The position numbers and the translations under genes are program-made. Of a stretch of 64,000 nucleotides of DNA, positions 54,019-61,929 are shown in pieces. Numbering within the stretch: the stretch's first letter is position 1; every line of letters begins with the position of its first letter. The DNA lies in assembly GCF_013394775.1 (NCBI RefSeq), contig NZ_JABXYT010000001.1, forward strand, positions 820,501 through 884,500. The letters run 5' to 3'. Source of the stretch: Oribacterium sp. oral taxon 102 (GTDB lineage Bacteria > Bacillota > Clostridia > Lachnospirales > Lachnospiraceae). The notes under the pieces are model-generated. The model was not told the origin of the DNA, made no database searches, and saw only the letters and a list, made by a program, of their open reading frames with translations.

Positions 54019-55050
54019 ATGCCGTTTGTATTCCCTATTCTGCTTATCCTTTTTCTTGCGCTTCTGATCGCCAATATCGTGATCGTGCCGCAGGGACATT
54101 CCTTCGTGCTGGAGCATCTCGGCAAGTACAAGGCGACATGGCAGGCAGGGCTTCATGTGAAGATCCCGGTGCTGGAGCGCGTCGTGAAGCGTATCAGCCT
54201 GAAGGAACAGGTGCTGGATTTCCCGCCGCAGCCGGTGATTACGAAGGACAATGTTACAATGCAGATCGATTCGGTCGTGTTCATGCGTGTCTTCGACCCG
54301 CAGCTCTATACCTATGGCGTGGAGAATCCGATCTCCGGCCTGCAGAATCTCTCCGCGACCACGCTCCGGAATATCATCGGAGACATGGAGCTTGACCAGA
54401 CCCTCACCTCCCGCGAGACGATCAACGGCAGAATGCAGGTCATTCTCGATGAAGCGACCGATCAGTGGGGCATCAAGGTGACCCGGGTGGAGATCAAGAA
54501 CATCCAGCCGCCGAAGGAGATCGAGGAGGTCATGACGAAGCAGATGCGTGCGGAGCGGGAGCGCCGGCAGACGGTGCTGGAGGCGCAGGCGCATCAGGAG
54601 GCAGTCGTTTCCCGTGCAGAGGGCGACAAGAGAGCGAAGATACTCGCCGCAGAGGCGGAGAGAGATGCGCAGATCGCACTGGCAGAGGGTAAGGCGAAGG
54701 CGACTCTGCTGGTTTATCAGGCGGAGGCGGATGGTCTCGAGAAGCTGAAAAATGCGAATGTCTCCGAGTCCGTACTGCGTTTAAAGGGGCTCGAGGCGCT
54801 GAAAACCGTGGCAGACGGACGCGCGACGAAGATCTATATGCCGACGGACATTGCCGGGGCGGTTTCGAAGCTCGGACTGGTCGGAGAAGCGCTCGGGATC
54901 GGCGATGCGACCGCGATCGACCGGACGCCGAAGCCTGAGAAGCGCCCGGAGGCGGATCCCTGTCTTCATGCAGAGTCCAATGCCGGTGCACGCGAGGCGG
55001 CGGCAAGCACGCAGAAGCTCCGTATGGAGATGGAGAAAAACAGAGCTTGA
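54019..55050 (+). CDS. SPFH/Band 7 (stomatin-like, QmcA-type) membrane protein
   Basis: A 343-residue protein with one N-terminal membrane helix (about residues 2-22). An SPFH domain follows (VPQGHSFVLEHLGKYKATW; DNVTMQIDSVVFMRVFDP; ATTLRNIIGDMELDQTLTSR). A long coiled-coil with EAQAHQEAVVSRAEGDKRAK and AEGKAKATLLVYQAEADG repeats comes next, then a poorly ordered tail. Such proteins scaffold membrane domains and regulate proteases. No NfeD gene is adjacent. It is probably co-transcribed with glyA and ends at a strong terminator. Confidence 0.92.
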   Translation: MPFVFPILLILFLALLIANIVIVPQGHSFVLEHLGKYKATWQAGLHVKIPVLERVVKRISLKEQVLDFPPQPVITKDNVTMQIDSVVFMRVFDPQLYTYGVENPISGLQNLSATTLRNIIGDMELDQTLTSRETINGRMQVILDEATDQWGIKVTRVEIKNIQPPKEIEEVMTKQMRAERERRQTVLEAQAHQEAVVSRAEGDKRAKILAAEAERDAQIALAEGKAKATLLVYQAEADGLEKLKNANVSESVLRLKGLEALKTVADGRATKIYMPTDIAGAVSKLGLVGEALGIGDATAIDRTPKPEKRPEADPCLHAESNAGAREAAASTQKLRMEMEKNRA

Positions 55051-55062
55051 TGCAGCGCTATT

Positions 55063-55107
55063 AAAAAAAGTCTGCCGGACGGCGATTTACGCCGTCCGGC
55101 AGACTTT
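55063..55107. terminator. Strong bidirectional terminator after the SPFH gene
   Basis: AAAAGTCTGCCGGACGGCG and its complement, followed by a TTTT tract, close on an ATTTA loop. Confidence 0.92.
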
Positions 55108-55118
55108 TCCGATTTCGT

Positions 55119-55161
55119 AACAGTTCAGGGAAGCAGATCTTTATGGCTTATCTGAACTGTT
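55119..55161. repeat. Inverted repeat of the ACAGTTC family at the YgbA_NO gene end
   Basis: AACAGTTCAGGGAAGC and GCTTATCTGAACTGTT pair at 14 of 16 positions around an 11-base loop. The right arm encodes the last residues (SSDKP) and overlaps the 3' end of the minus-strand gene at 55141-55491. Confidence 0.75.
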
Positions 55162-55491
55162 CCACAATTTCTTCTTTTCCTTATGGCTTTCTATCACATG
55201 CGAGACAGCCATGATCGGGTGGTGAAGGAGCATCCGCGGGCCGGAAAAGCGCATGACCCGCCGGATCCTCTCCCGCATGGCAGGCTGATAGCAGTGAACC
55301 CTGCAGTTGGAGCAGAAGGTCTTTGTCTCCATGAAGGGGCAGTGCTCGCTGCGAAGCATGGCATAATCGAGCAGTGCCTGACAGTCCGGACAGAGCGTTT
55401 TCTCTGTTCCGTGCTTTTTTTTACAGTAGAGCCGTATCATCAGAGCGATGATTTCCTTTTCCCGCTGCCGTTTCTGCTCCGCTTTATCCAA
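55141..55491 (-). CDS. Nitrous-oxide-stimulated promoter family (YgbA_NO) protein
   Basis: A 116-residue cysteine-rich protein. Motifs are MIRLYCKKKHG, LCPDCQALLDYA, RSEHCPFMETKTFCSNCRVH (eight Cys in all, CxxC pairs) and MRERIRRVMRFSGPRMLLHHP. The pattern suggests a bound metal or Fe-S centre. Relatives in enterobacteria respond to nitric oxide; biochemical function is unknown. AGGAAGGGA precedes the ATG. A GTTAG-N6-CTAAT palindrome lies about 80 bases upstream. Confidence 0.88.
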   Translation of the reverse strand: MDKAEQKRQREKEIIALMIRLYCKKKHGTEKTLCPDCQALLDYAMLRSEHCPFMETKTFCSNCRVHCYQPAMRERIRRVMRFSGPRMLLHHPIMAVSHVIESHKEKKKLWNSSDKP

Positions 55492-55572
55492 TGTCCCTTC
55501 CTTTCTGCTCCCGCATACAGGTGTCCGGTCGCGGAGGCTCCCGAGAGGAAGTGCCGCGCTGTGGAGAGAAGA

Positions 55573-55588
55573 GTTAGTGTTTGCTAAT
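55573..55588. promoter_or_regulatory. RTTAG-N6-CTAAY palindrome upstream of the YgbA_NO gene
   Basis: GTTAG-TGTTTG-CTAAT. Sites of the same form occur at 60371, 60401 and 61065 before the DUF3793 and flavodoxin genes. The shape recalls boxes of DtxR/IdeR-type metal regulators. Confidence 0.55.
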
Positions 55589-55633
55589 AAATATATCTTC
55601 TTTCCGACGGAAAGTCAATTTATCACGCGGCGC

Positions 55634-55662
55634 TTGCAAAATACGATGTCTTCCCGTATAAT
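55634..55662 (+). promoter_or_regulatory. SigA promoter of the FMN riboswitch-ribU unit
   Basis: TTGCAA and a perfect TATAAT are 17 bases apart, placing the transcript start near 55669, just before the riboswitch. Confidence 0.85.
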
Positions 55663-55682
55663 AGGCGCAGTAATCGAATAGT

Positions 55683-55795
55683 TCTTCAGGGCGGGGTGCG
55701 ATTCCCCACTGGCGGTATAGTCCGCGACCTGCGAAAGCAGCTGAACCGGTGTGACTCCGGTACCAACAGTACAGTCTGGATGGAAGAAGAAACGG
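55683..55795 (+). ncRNA. FMN riboswitch (RFN element)
   Basis: The conserved RFN blocks appear in order: CAGGGCGGGGTGCGATTCCC, CACTGGCGGTATAG, CCGCGACCTGCGAAAGCAG, TGAACCGGTGTGACTCCGGT and ACCAACAGTACAGTCTGGAT, closed by TTCTTC/GAAGAAG pairing. It binds FMN and controls the downstream riboflavin transporter gene. Confidence 0.95.
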
Positions 55796-55822
55796 CTTCT
55801 ATGCGAGAGAGCATATTTGTGT

Positions 55823-55857
55823 ACCCCTGAACCGGACTGTTCAGGGGTATTTTTTGT
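55823..55857 (+). terminator. Riboswitch-controlled terminator
   Basis: ACCCCTGAAC and GTTCAGGGGT pair around CGGACT and are followed by ATTTTTTG. Lying between the FMN aptamer and ribU, it is the likely expression platform: FMN bound means termination. Confidence 0.9.
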
Positions 55858-55906
55858 AGCGGACGCATTCCCGCATTGCCGTCTCCCGGCAGAAAGGAAA
55901 ACCTAT

Positions 55907-56497
55907 ATGTCAAACGTAAAAAATACAAGAAATGTCGCCGTCGCGGGAATCTTATCTGCCGCTGCCTTCGTGCTGATGCTTTTTGATTTTCCGATCCCGT
56001 TTCTGCTGCCGACCTTCATTAAGTTTGATTTCTCGGACTTTCCGGCGCTGCTCGGCGCATTCGCGCTGGGGCCGGTGTATGGCATCCTGATCGAGCTGGT
56101 GAAGAACCTGCTGCACTGCCTCTTCTCCGGAAGCTTCGGCATCGGTGAGCTCTCCAACTTCCTGCTCGGCGCGGTATTCAGCGGAACCGCCGGCATGCTC
56201 TATCGAAAAGACAAGACGAAGCGGGGCGCGATGATCGGGGCGGTGGCAGGCGCCTTCGCGATGGCAGTATTCTCTGTTCCGTCCAACTATCTGATCGTCT
56301 ATCCGGTATATTACAATTTCATGCCGGAGGCGACCATCCTTGCGGCGTATCAGGCGATCCTGCCGGGCGTGAAGAGCATTTTCACCTCGCTTCTGCTCTT
56401 TAATATGCCGTTTACCTTCGTGAAAGGCATGCTTGACGTGCTGATTACCTTCCTGCTGTATAAGCGTCTCTCTCCGCTTTTGCACGGGAACGGCTGA
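55907..56497 (+). CDS. ribU: Riboflavin ECF transporter substrate-binding subunit RibU
   Basis: The S component of an energy-coupling-factor importer for riboflavin, 196 residues with about six helices. Family features are the N-terminal NTRNVAVAGILSAAAFVLM, PTFIKFDFSDFPALLGAFALG (in part), ELVKNLLHCLFSG and KGMLDVLITFLLYKRLSPLL. The A/T module is encoded elsewhere. GAAAGGAAAACCT precedes the ATG. Controlled by the FMN riboswitch. Confidence 0.94.
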   Translation: MSNVKNTRNVAVAGILSAAAFVLMLFDFPIPFLLPTFIKFDFSDFPALLGAFALGPVYGILIELVKNLLHCLFSGSFGIGELSNFLLGAVFSGTAGMLYRKDKTKRGAMIGAVAGAFAMAVFSVPSNYLIVYPVYYNFMPEATILAAYQAILPGVKSIFTSLLLFNMPFTFVKGMLDVLITFLLYKRLSPLLHGNG

Positions 56498-56536
56498 AAC
56501 GGAGCTTGACAGCTCTACAGGACGATACGTTACAAT

Positions 56537-56577
56537 AATAAACGGCAGACCATAGCTTCCGGTCTGCCGTTTATTCC
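56537..56577. terminator. Terminator after ribU
   Basis: AATAAACGGCAGACC and GGTCTGCCGTTTATT form a perfect stem around an eight- to nine-base loop, with a T-rich tail. Confidence 0.88.
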
Positions 56578-56587
56578 TTATTTTCAA

Positions 56588-56627
56588 AACAGTTCCGATA
56601 GGCGATTCGCAATTCGTCGGAACGGTT
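56588..56627. repeat. Inverted repeat of the ACAGTTC family
   Basis: AACAGTTCCGA and TCGGAACGGTT pair with one mismatch. The left part CAGTTCCGATAGGCGATT matches CAGTTCAGATAAGCGATT at 40009 in 16 of 18 positions. Confidence 0.65.
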
Positions 56628-56666
56628 CCCTATTTTTCACATTGAAAGGCGGCGGAGGGAGAGGGC

Positions 56667-58511
56667 ATGAAGGAGAGGTTTTCGTCAAGGAGCGCGATGT
56701 TGCTGTATTTCCTGCGAGGCAGCAAGCGCTGGTTCGGCTTGAGCATTCTCTGCGCGATGCTGACCTCGGCGCTGGATCTGCTGCACCCGAAGCTGATCGG
56801 CATCTCGATTGATCTTTTGTCGGGACGAGGCTTCGGGGAGCTGTCCGGATGCCTTCCGCGGCTGCTTCGGCAGATTTTTCCTGCGATGGCGGCAGGCGGG
56901 ATTTCGATGCAGCTTTGGCTTCTGGCGCTTTTCGTGGCTGCGGCAGCGCTGAGTGCCGCGGTTTTCCGCTACCTCTACAGACTGTGGAATTCCATAGGCG
57001 CAGAGCGGCTCGTAGAACGGATGCGGAATCTGCTCTTCGAGCATATCGAGCGTCTGCATTACAGCTGGTATACGGAGAATGCGACCGGAGATATCATTCA
57101 GCGATGCACCTCCGACGTGGGGACGGTGAAGGACTTCCTTTCCGCCCAGCTTACCAGCGTATTCCGGATCATAGTGCTGCTCCTGATTGCACTGGGCTTT
57201 ATGTTCCGCATTCATGCGGGGCTCGCGGCACTGGCGGCAGTCTTCGTAGCGATCATATTCAGCTATTCTCTTCTCTTTCACAGGAGGATCGGGGAGAGCT
57301 TCCTGCTCGCCGACGAGGAGGAGGGGAAGCTCTCGTCCATTGCGCAGGAGAACCTGACCGGCGTACGGGTAGTGCGCGCATTCGGGAGGGAGAGAGAGGA
57401 GAGCGCAAAGTTTGAACGGCAGAATACGGTCTATACGGCGGCATATATGCGCTTTTCCGTGCTGATCTCTGCCTTCTGGTCGGTCGGAGAGTTTATCTCC
57501 GGCTTTCAGGTGATGCTGATGATTGCGCTCGGCGCATGGCTTGCGGTACACGGCAGCCTCAGTGCCGGAGACTACATTGCCTTGATTTCCTACAACGCGA
57601 TGCTGGTCTGGCCGGTGCGCTCCCTCGGCAGAGTGGTTTCGGATATGTCGAAGGCGGGGGTTTCGGCAGATCGTATCCGCTATATTATGAATGCGGAGGA
57701 GGAGCAGGATCGGGAGGAAGCATACGAGCCCTCAATGCGGGAGGACATTCATTTCGAGCACGTTTCCTTTCGTTATCAGGAGAACGCACCCGAGATTCTC
57801 TCGGATGTGAGCTTCACGATTCCGCGGGGGAAGACCTTCGGCATCCTTGGAGGAACCGGCTCCGGGAAGACGACGCTGATGCTGCTTCTGGCGCGTCTCT
57901 ATACGCTGCCGGAGAAGGATGGCAGGATCCGTATCGGGGATACGGACATCCGCGACATCCGGGGAGAATGGCTCCGGCAGAATATCGGGATGGTATTGCA
58001 GGAGCCCTACCTGTTTTCCCGCTCTCTTCGGGAGAATATCTCGATTGCACGGGAAAATGCAGGCTTTGCCGACATAGAGAGAGCGGCGCGGACTGCCAGT
58101 CTCAGTGAAACGGTGGCGCATTTCCATGCGGGCTATGACACGCTGGTGGGAGAGCGGGGCGTGACCCTCTCTGGCGGACAGAAGCAGCGGACGGCGATCG
58201 CCCAGATGCTGATCCGGGAGACGCCGATCATGGTTTTCGACGATTCCCTCTCCGCGGTGGATGCGGAGACCGATGCGAAAATCCGCGCCGGACTCCGCGA
58301 GGCGGCGGGGGATGCGACGGTGATCCTGATCTCCCATCGCATCACGACGCTGATGCAGGCGGATGAGATCCTTGTGCTGAACCATGGAAGGATCGCGGAG
58401 CAGGGAACGCACGAGGAGCTGCTGCAGAGAGACGGCATCTATCGGAGAATTTGCGAGATCCAGTCGGCGGATCAGGGGATGCTTTCGTCGGAGCAGAGAG
58501 AGGAGCGGTAG
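56667..58511 (+). CDS. ABC exporter half-transporter with degenerate ATP site (subunit 1)
   Basis: A 614-residue type IV ABC exporter subunit: six-helix membrane domain (about 1-320) plus nucleotide-binding domain. Walker A is GGTGSGKTT, signature LSGGQKQR, but Walker B is IMVFDDSLSAVD, with Asp in place of the catalytic Glu. With the next gene it forms a heterodimer like LmrCD/BmrCD, where subunit 1 supplies the degenerate site. Substrate could be drugs, peptides or lipids; unknown. It ends two bases before the next start codon. Confidence 0.92.
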   Translation: MKERFSSRSAMLLYFLRGSKRWFGLSILCAMLTSALDLLHPKLIGISIDLLSGRGFGELSGCLPRLLRQIFPAMAAGGISMQLWLLALFVAAAALSAAVFRYLYRLWNSIGAERLVERMRNLLFEHIERLHYSWYTENATGDIIQRCTSDVGTVKDFLSAQLTSVFRIIVLLLIALGFMFRIHAGLAALAAVFVAIIFSYSLLFHRRIGESFLLADEEEGKLSSIAQENLTGVRVVRAFGREREESAKFERQNTVYTAAYMRFSVLISAFWSVGEFISGFQVMLMIALGAWLAVHGSLSAGDYIALISYNAMLVWPVRSLGRVVSDMSKAGVSADRIRYIMNAEEEQDREEAYEPSMREDIHFEHVSFRYQENAPEILSDVSFTIPRGKTFGILGGTGSGKTTLMLLLARLYTLPEKDGRIRIGDTDIRDIRGEWLRQNIGMVLQEPYLFSRSLRENISIARENAGFADIERAARTASLSETVAHFHAGYDTLVGERGVTLSGGQKQRTAIAQMLIRETPIMVFDDSLSAVDAETDAKIRAGLREAAGDATVILISHRITTLMQADEILVLNHGRIAEQGTHEELLQRDGIYRRICEIQSADQGMLSSEQREER

Positions 58512-58513
58512 AA

Positions 58514-60352
58514 ATGGAAGAGAACAGGAATCGAAAGCCGCTCCGTTTCTTCGGGCTGGGAGAAATCCTGCCCTATGCGCGCGCCTACCGCAGGGAAATC
58601 GCAGGGATGGTGCTGCTGGGACTCGGGAGCAGTCTCTGCGACGCGATCTACCCGCTGTTCAACCGCTATGCGCTGAATCGTTACGTCGGGGAGGGACGTC
58701 TGGAGACGCTGCCCTCCTTCCTTTCCCTGTATTTTCTGGTATTGCTGGCGCAGGTGCTCGCCAACTTTATCAGCAGCTATTTCATCTGCAAGGTGGAGCT
58801 GTTTATAGGGAGAGATCTGAAGAATGCGAGCTTTAACCACTTGCAGACGCTGTCCTTCTCCTACTTCAATACGCACAATGTCGGCTACATCCATGCGCGC
58901 ATCATGAGCGATACCGATCGAATCGCGACGATGATGTCATGGCGGCTGATGGATTTTGTATGGAATCTTTCCTACATTCTCTTCGCGATGCTTGTGATGC
59001 TTCGGATTCAGCCGCGGCTCGCGCTCCGGCTCCTGCTGCTTCTGCCGTTTGCTGCCGCAGCGATTGGCTTTTTTCAGCGGCGTGTGCTCAGGATGAATCG
59101 CAGGGTGCGGGAGATGAACGCCGTGCTGACCGGGGATTTCAATGAGGGCATCACCGGCGCGAAGACGATACGGACGATGGTGCTGGCAGAGAAGATTTCT
59201 GCGGACTTCCGCAAGGATACGCGGGAGATGCGGCGGCGCAGCATTCACGCCACGCATTACGCTGCCCTTTTCACGGCGACGGTCACCATGATGTCCTCCG
59301 CGGCACTGGCGCTCGTGCTCTGGAGGGGCGGGGAAATGACGGCGGTGCGGCTTCTGGAGATCGGCTCGCTTTCGGTCTTTCTGTCCTACGCGCTCGGCAT
59401 CATGGAGCCGATCCAATACATCATCGAGGCATTTTCGACGCTTCTGGATGTGCAGGTCAATATAGAGAGATTCTCCGCGCTGCTCCATATCGAATCGGAT
59501 GTGAAGGACAGTCCTGCGGTCATCGAGCGGTATGGGGACAGCTTTCGCCCGAAGCGGGAAAATTGGGAGCCTCTCTACGGAGAGGTTGCGTTCCGGGACG
59601 TTTCCTTCCGCTATCCGGACGGGGAAGAGGAGGTGCTTCGGCACTTCAATCTGAAGGTAGAGAAGGGCTCCCGCATTGCGATCGTCGGGGAGACCGGCGC
59701 GGGCAAGTCCACGCTGGTGAATCTGGTCTGCCGCTTCTTCGAGCCGACAGCCGGTGCGGTGCTGATCGACGGCAGGGATGCGCGGGAGCGCTCCCAGCTC
59801 TGGCTGCATTCTCATATCGGCTATGTGCTCCAGACACCGCATCTCTTCTCGGGAAGCATCCGGGATAATCTCCGCTACGGGAGAGAGGACGCGACGGACG
59901 AGGAGATCTGGGAGGCGCTCCGTCTCGTTTCCGCGGCGGATGTGGCAGAGCGGATGGGCAGGGGACTGGACAGCGAGGTCGGCGAGGGCGGAGACCTGCT
60001 CTCGACCGGCGAGAAGCAGCTCCTGAGCTTTGCCCGCGCGATTCTGGCAGATCCGGCGATTCTGGTGCTGGATGAGGCGACCTCCAGCGTCGACACGGTG
60101 ACGGAGAGGCGGATACAGGAGGCGGCAAGGCGGCTGACGGAGGGACGGACCTCCTTTTTGATCGCGCACCGCCTGTCCACGATTATAGATGCGGACCGAA
60201 TCCTCGCCGTGCGGGACGGACATATCGTAGAAGCGGGGACGCACAGGGAGCTGATGGAGAAGAGAGGCTATTACTACAGGCTGTATACGAGACAGTATGA
60301 GGATGCCCGGACGGAGGGAGAATTCGGGGAGCGGCAGGCGGCAGAAATTTAG
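58514..60352 (+). CDS. ABC exporter half-transporter (subunit 2, canonical Walker B)
   Basis: A 612-residue partner of the upstream subunit. Walker A is GETGAGKST and Walker B is ILVLDEATSSVD with the catalytic Glu. The signature is altered to LSTGEKQLL. The pairing of an altered signature here with the altered Walker B of subunit 1 is the hallmark of heterodimeric exporters with one dead site. ATG 58514 has GAGAGGAG nearby; the frame is open upstream within subunit 1. Confidence 0.92.
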   Translation: MEENRNRKPLRFFGLGEILPYARAYRREIAGMVLLGLGSSLCDAIYPLFNRYALNRYVGEGRLETLPSFLSLYFLVLLAQVLANFISSYFICKVELFIGRDLKNASFNHLQTLSFSYFNTHNVGYIHARIMSDTDRIATMMSWRLMDFVWNLSYILFAMLVMLRIQPRLALRLLLLLPFAAAAIGFFQRRVLRMNRRVREMNAVLTGDFNEGITGAKTIRTMVLAEKISADFRKDTREMRRRSIHATHYAALFTATVTMMSSAALALVLWRGGEMTAVRLLEIGSLSVFLSYALGIMEPIQYIIEAFSTLLDVQVNIERFSALLHIESDVKDSPAVIERYGDSFRPKRENWEPLYGEVAFRDVSFRYPDGEEEVLRHFNLKVEKGSRIAIVGETGAGKSTLVNLVCRFFEPTAGAVLIDGRDARERSQLWLHSHIGYVLQTPHLFSGSIRDNLRYGREDATDEEIWEALRLVSAADVAERMGRGLDSEVGEGGDLLSTGEKQLLSFARAILADPAILVLDEATSSVDTVTERRIQEAARRLTEGRTSFLIAHRLSTIIDADRILAVRDGHIVEAGTHRELMEKRGYYYRLYTRQYEDARTEGEFGERQAAEI

Positions 60353-60370
60353 AAAGTTTCTCTGGACAAA

Positions 60371-60386
60371 GTTAGTTAAAGCTAAT
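60371..60386. promoter_or_regulatory. RTTAG-N6-CTAAY palindrome 1 before the DUF3793 gene
   Basis: GTTAG-TTAAAG-CTAAT. A second copy begins exactly 30 bases later. Confidence 0.55.
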
Positions 60387-60400
60387 ATAATGGCAAATAG

Positions 60401-60416
60401 GTTAGAAATAGCTAAC
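60401..60416. promoter_or_regulatory. RTTAG-N6-CTAAY palindrome 2 before the DUF3793 gene
   Basis: GTTAG-AAATAG-CTAAC. The 30-base spacing from site 1 is close to three helical turns, so two dimers could bind on one DNA face. Confidence 0.55.
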
Positions 60417-60434
60417 TTGCGAAAGAGGAACACT

Positions 60435-61034
60435 ATGAGAGAGCTGCGGGAAAATTCCCCTGAAGAGAAGATCCGGGAGCTGCTTTGCCAGAATGCGCCG
60501 GTACTGACCGGGCTGAAGCCGAGCGCGATCATCAACGTGTCGGAGCGGGAATACAGCCTGCTCTGCCGTCTGTTCACGGGAAGCAGCCTGAAGCTGCGCC
60601 CGCTCTTCTTTGACGGGAGAGTGAGCCTTATTCTGTACCGGGAGGAGAAGCTTCGCGCACTGCTCCGGGACTGCGGCCGTCGGCGCTTCCTCGTCGGAAT
60701 CGAGAGGTGCTACGAGGAGCTCGACATGGAATCGGTGCTCTGCACCTTCCGGCAGCGCTTCCGCGCATTTAAGGAGCGGCGTATCCCGTTTCCGCATGAA
60801 CTCGGCATCCTGCTGGGCTATCCGCCGGAGGACGTGCGGTCCTACATCGAGAAGCAGGGAAATGACGCGCTCGTGACCGGCTACTGGAAGGTCTATCATG
60901 ACCTCCCGTCGGCGCTCCGAACCTTTCAGGCGTATGATGTGAGCATCCAGAGCTTCCGTCTGATGCTGCAGCATGGTGTCCCGATCGAGCGGCTGCTGGA
61001 TATCTGTCCGGAGAGATCCGTAGAAGTGGCATAA
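60435..61034 (+). CDS. DUF3793 family protein
   Basis: A 199-residue protein of the DUF3793 family. The central motif FPHELGILLGYPPEDVRSYI near residue 119 and GYWKVYHDLPSALRTF near 151 are characteristic. Its function is unknown; in Clostridia such genes often accompany flavodoxin and ferrous-iron uptake genes, and a flavodoxin gene follows here. The start is ATG 60435 with AGAGGAA before it; the frame is open upstream from 60297 through the exporter gene. Two putative operators precede it. Confidence 0.88.
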   Translation: MRELRENSPEEKIRELLCQNAPVLTGLKPSAIINVSEREYSLLCRLFTGSSLKLRPLFFDGRVSLILYREEKLRALLRDCGRRRFLVGIERCYEELDMESVLCTFRQRFRAFKERRIPFPHELGILLGYPPEDVRSYIEKQGNDALVTGYWKVYHDLPSALRTFQAYDVSIQSFRLMLQHGVPIERLLDICPERSVEVA

Positions 61035-61064
61035 GTGTGACTTTCGCAACAGCGATTGCGGACA

Positions 61065-61080
61065 ATTAGGATAAACTAAT
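61065..61080. promoter_or_regulatory. RTTAG-N6-CTAAY palindrome before the flavodoxin gene
   Basis: ATTAG-GATAAA-CTAAT, 54 bases before the flavodoxin start codon, in the gap after the DUF3793 gene. Confidence 0.55.
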
Positions 61081-61133
61081 GTCTGTAAGGAAACCCCAAA
61101 ACGAAGAATAAGGAAGGCTTCAGGAGGTAAGGT

Positions 61134-61556
61134 ATGATTTATGTAGTATATTACAGCGGAACCGGAAACACAGAGGCAATGGCGAATGCAGTTTCCGAGG
61201 GGATCAATGCAGCAGGCGGAGAGGCAAAGCTCGTGCCGGTTTCCGAGCTTTCTGCGAGTGCGCTGAAGGATGAGGCGGTATTTGCACTCGGCTGCCCGGC
61301 TATGGGAGCGGAGGAGCTCGAGGAGGGCGACATGGAGCCCTTCGTAGCAGAGCTGGAGGGCTTCGTATCCGGCAAGAAGATCGGGCTTTTCGGCTCCTAT
61401 GACTGGGGCGACGGCGAGTGGATGAGAACCTGGGCAGAGCGGATGCAGAATGCTGGCGCTGTGCTGGCGGCAGAGCCGGTGATCGCGAACAACGCGCCGG
61501 ACGAGGAAGCGCTGGCGAGCTGCAAGGCACTCGGCGAAGCCCTCGCCAAGGCATAA
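61134..61556 (+). CDS. Flavodoxin
   Basis: A 140-residue short-chain flavodoxin, an FMN electron carrier that can replace ferredoxin when iron is scarce. The phosphate loop YYSGTGNTEAMA is at residues 6-17, the FMN aromatic loop around GCPAMGAEELEE, and GLFGSYDWGDGEWM near residue 80. TTCAGGAGG is the ribosome site. The operator-like palindrome shared with the DUF3793 and YgbA_NO genes suggests common control. Confidence 0.93.
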   Translation: MIYVVYYSGTGNTEAMANAVSEGINAAGGEAKLVPVSELSASALKDEAVFALGCPAMGAEELEEGDMEPFVAELEGFVSGKKIGLFGSYDWGDGEWMRTWAERMQNAGAVLAAEPVIANNAPDEEALASCKALGEALAKA

Positions 61557-61566
61557 AATAAAAGAT

Positions 61567-61592
61567 ATTCGAGATGTCATTTGACATCGAAT
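61567..61592. other. Palindrome just after the flavodoxin gene
   Basis: ATTCGAGATGTCA faces TGACATCGAAT, pairing with one bulged base. It precedes the terminator by about ten bases. Confidence 0.5.
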
Positions 61593-61601
61593 AAGGAAAA
61601 A

Positions 61602-61635
61602 TCGGGCTGGGAGACGTACCCCTGCCCGGTTTTTT
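61602..61635 (+). terminator. Intrinsic terminator of the flavodoxin gene
   Basis: CGGGC and GCCCG, with an inner GGG/CCC extension, are followed by six T. Confidence 0.75.
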
Positions 61636-61781
61636 GCTGCTTATCGCCTTTTGGAGAATCTCGAAAGCCTGAGGATCCGCATTTCCCTTTGCTTCATGAG
61701 ATATAAGCTATGAATGAGGGGCATTTGAATGAGAGTTTTTCGGATGAAACCGCAAGGCTCTTTTTTTGGAAGAAATATTCA

Positions 61782-61809
61782 TTGACAAAAAAGGGGGATC
61801 TGCTATTCT
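61782..61809 (+). promoter_or_regulatory. SigA promoter of the Na/Pi cotransporter gene
   Basis: TTGACA and TATTCT are 16 bases apart. The leader to the ATG at 61930 is about 115 bases. Confidence 0.7.
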
Positions 61810-61847
61810 CATAAATGGCATGGCAGGCACGCTCCGAAAGAGCTGCT

Positions 61848-61899
61848 CCGGACAGAGGCCGCTTCGCGGCAGCGTTTCGGACAGGGCGCTTCGCGGCAG
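61848..61899 (+). repeat. Direct repeat in the Na/Pi cotransporter leader
   Basis: CGCTTCGCGGCAG occurs at 61860-61872 and 61887-61899, each after CGGACAGRG. The first can fold as GCCGC-TTC-GCGGC. It lies between promoter and start codon in the 373-base gap after the flavodoxin gene. Confidence 0.6.
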
Positions 61900-61929
61900 A
61901 GAAGCACGGTTATGCCTAAGGAGGGGAAA

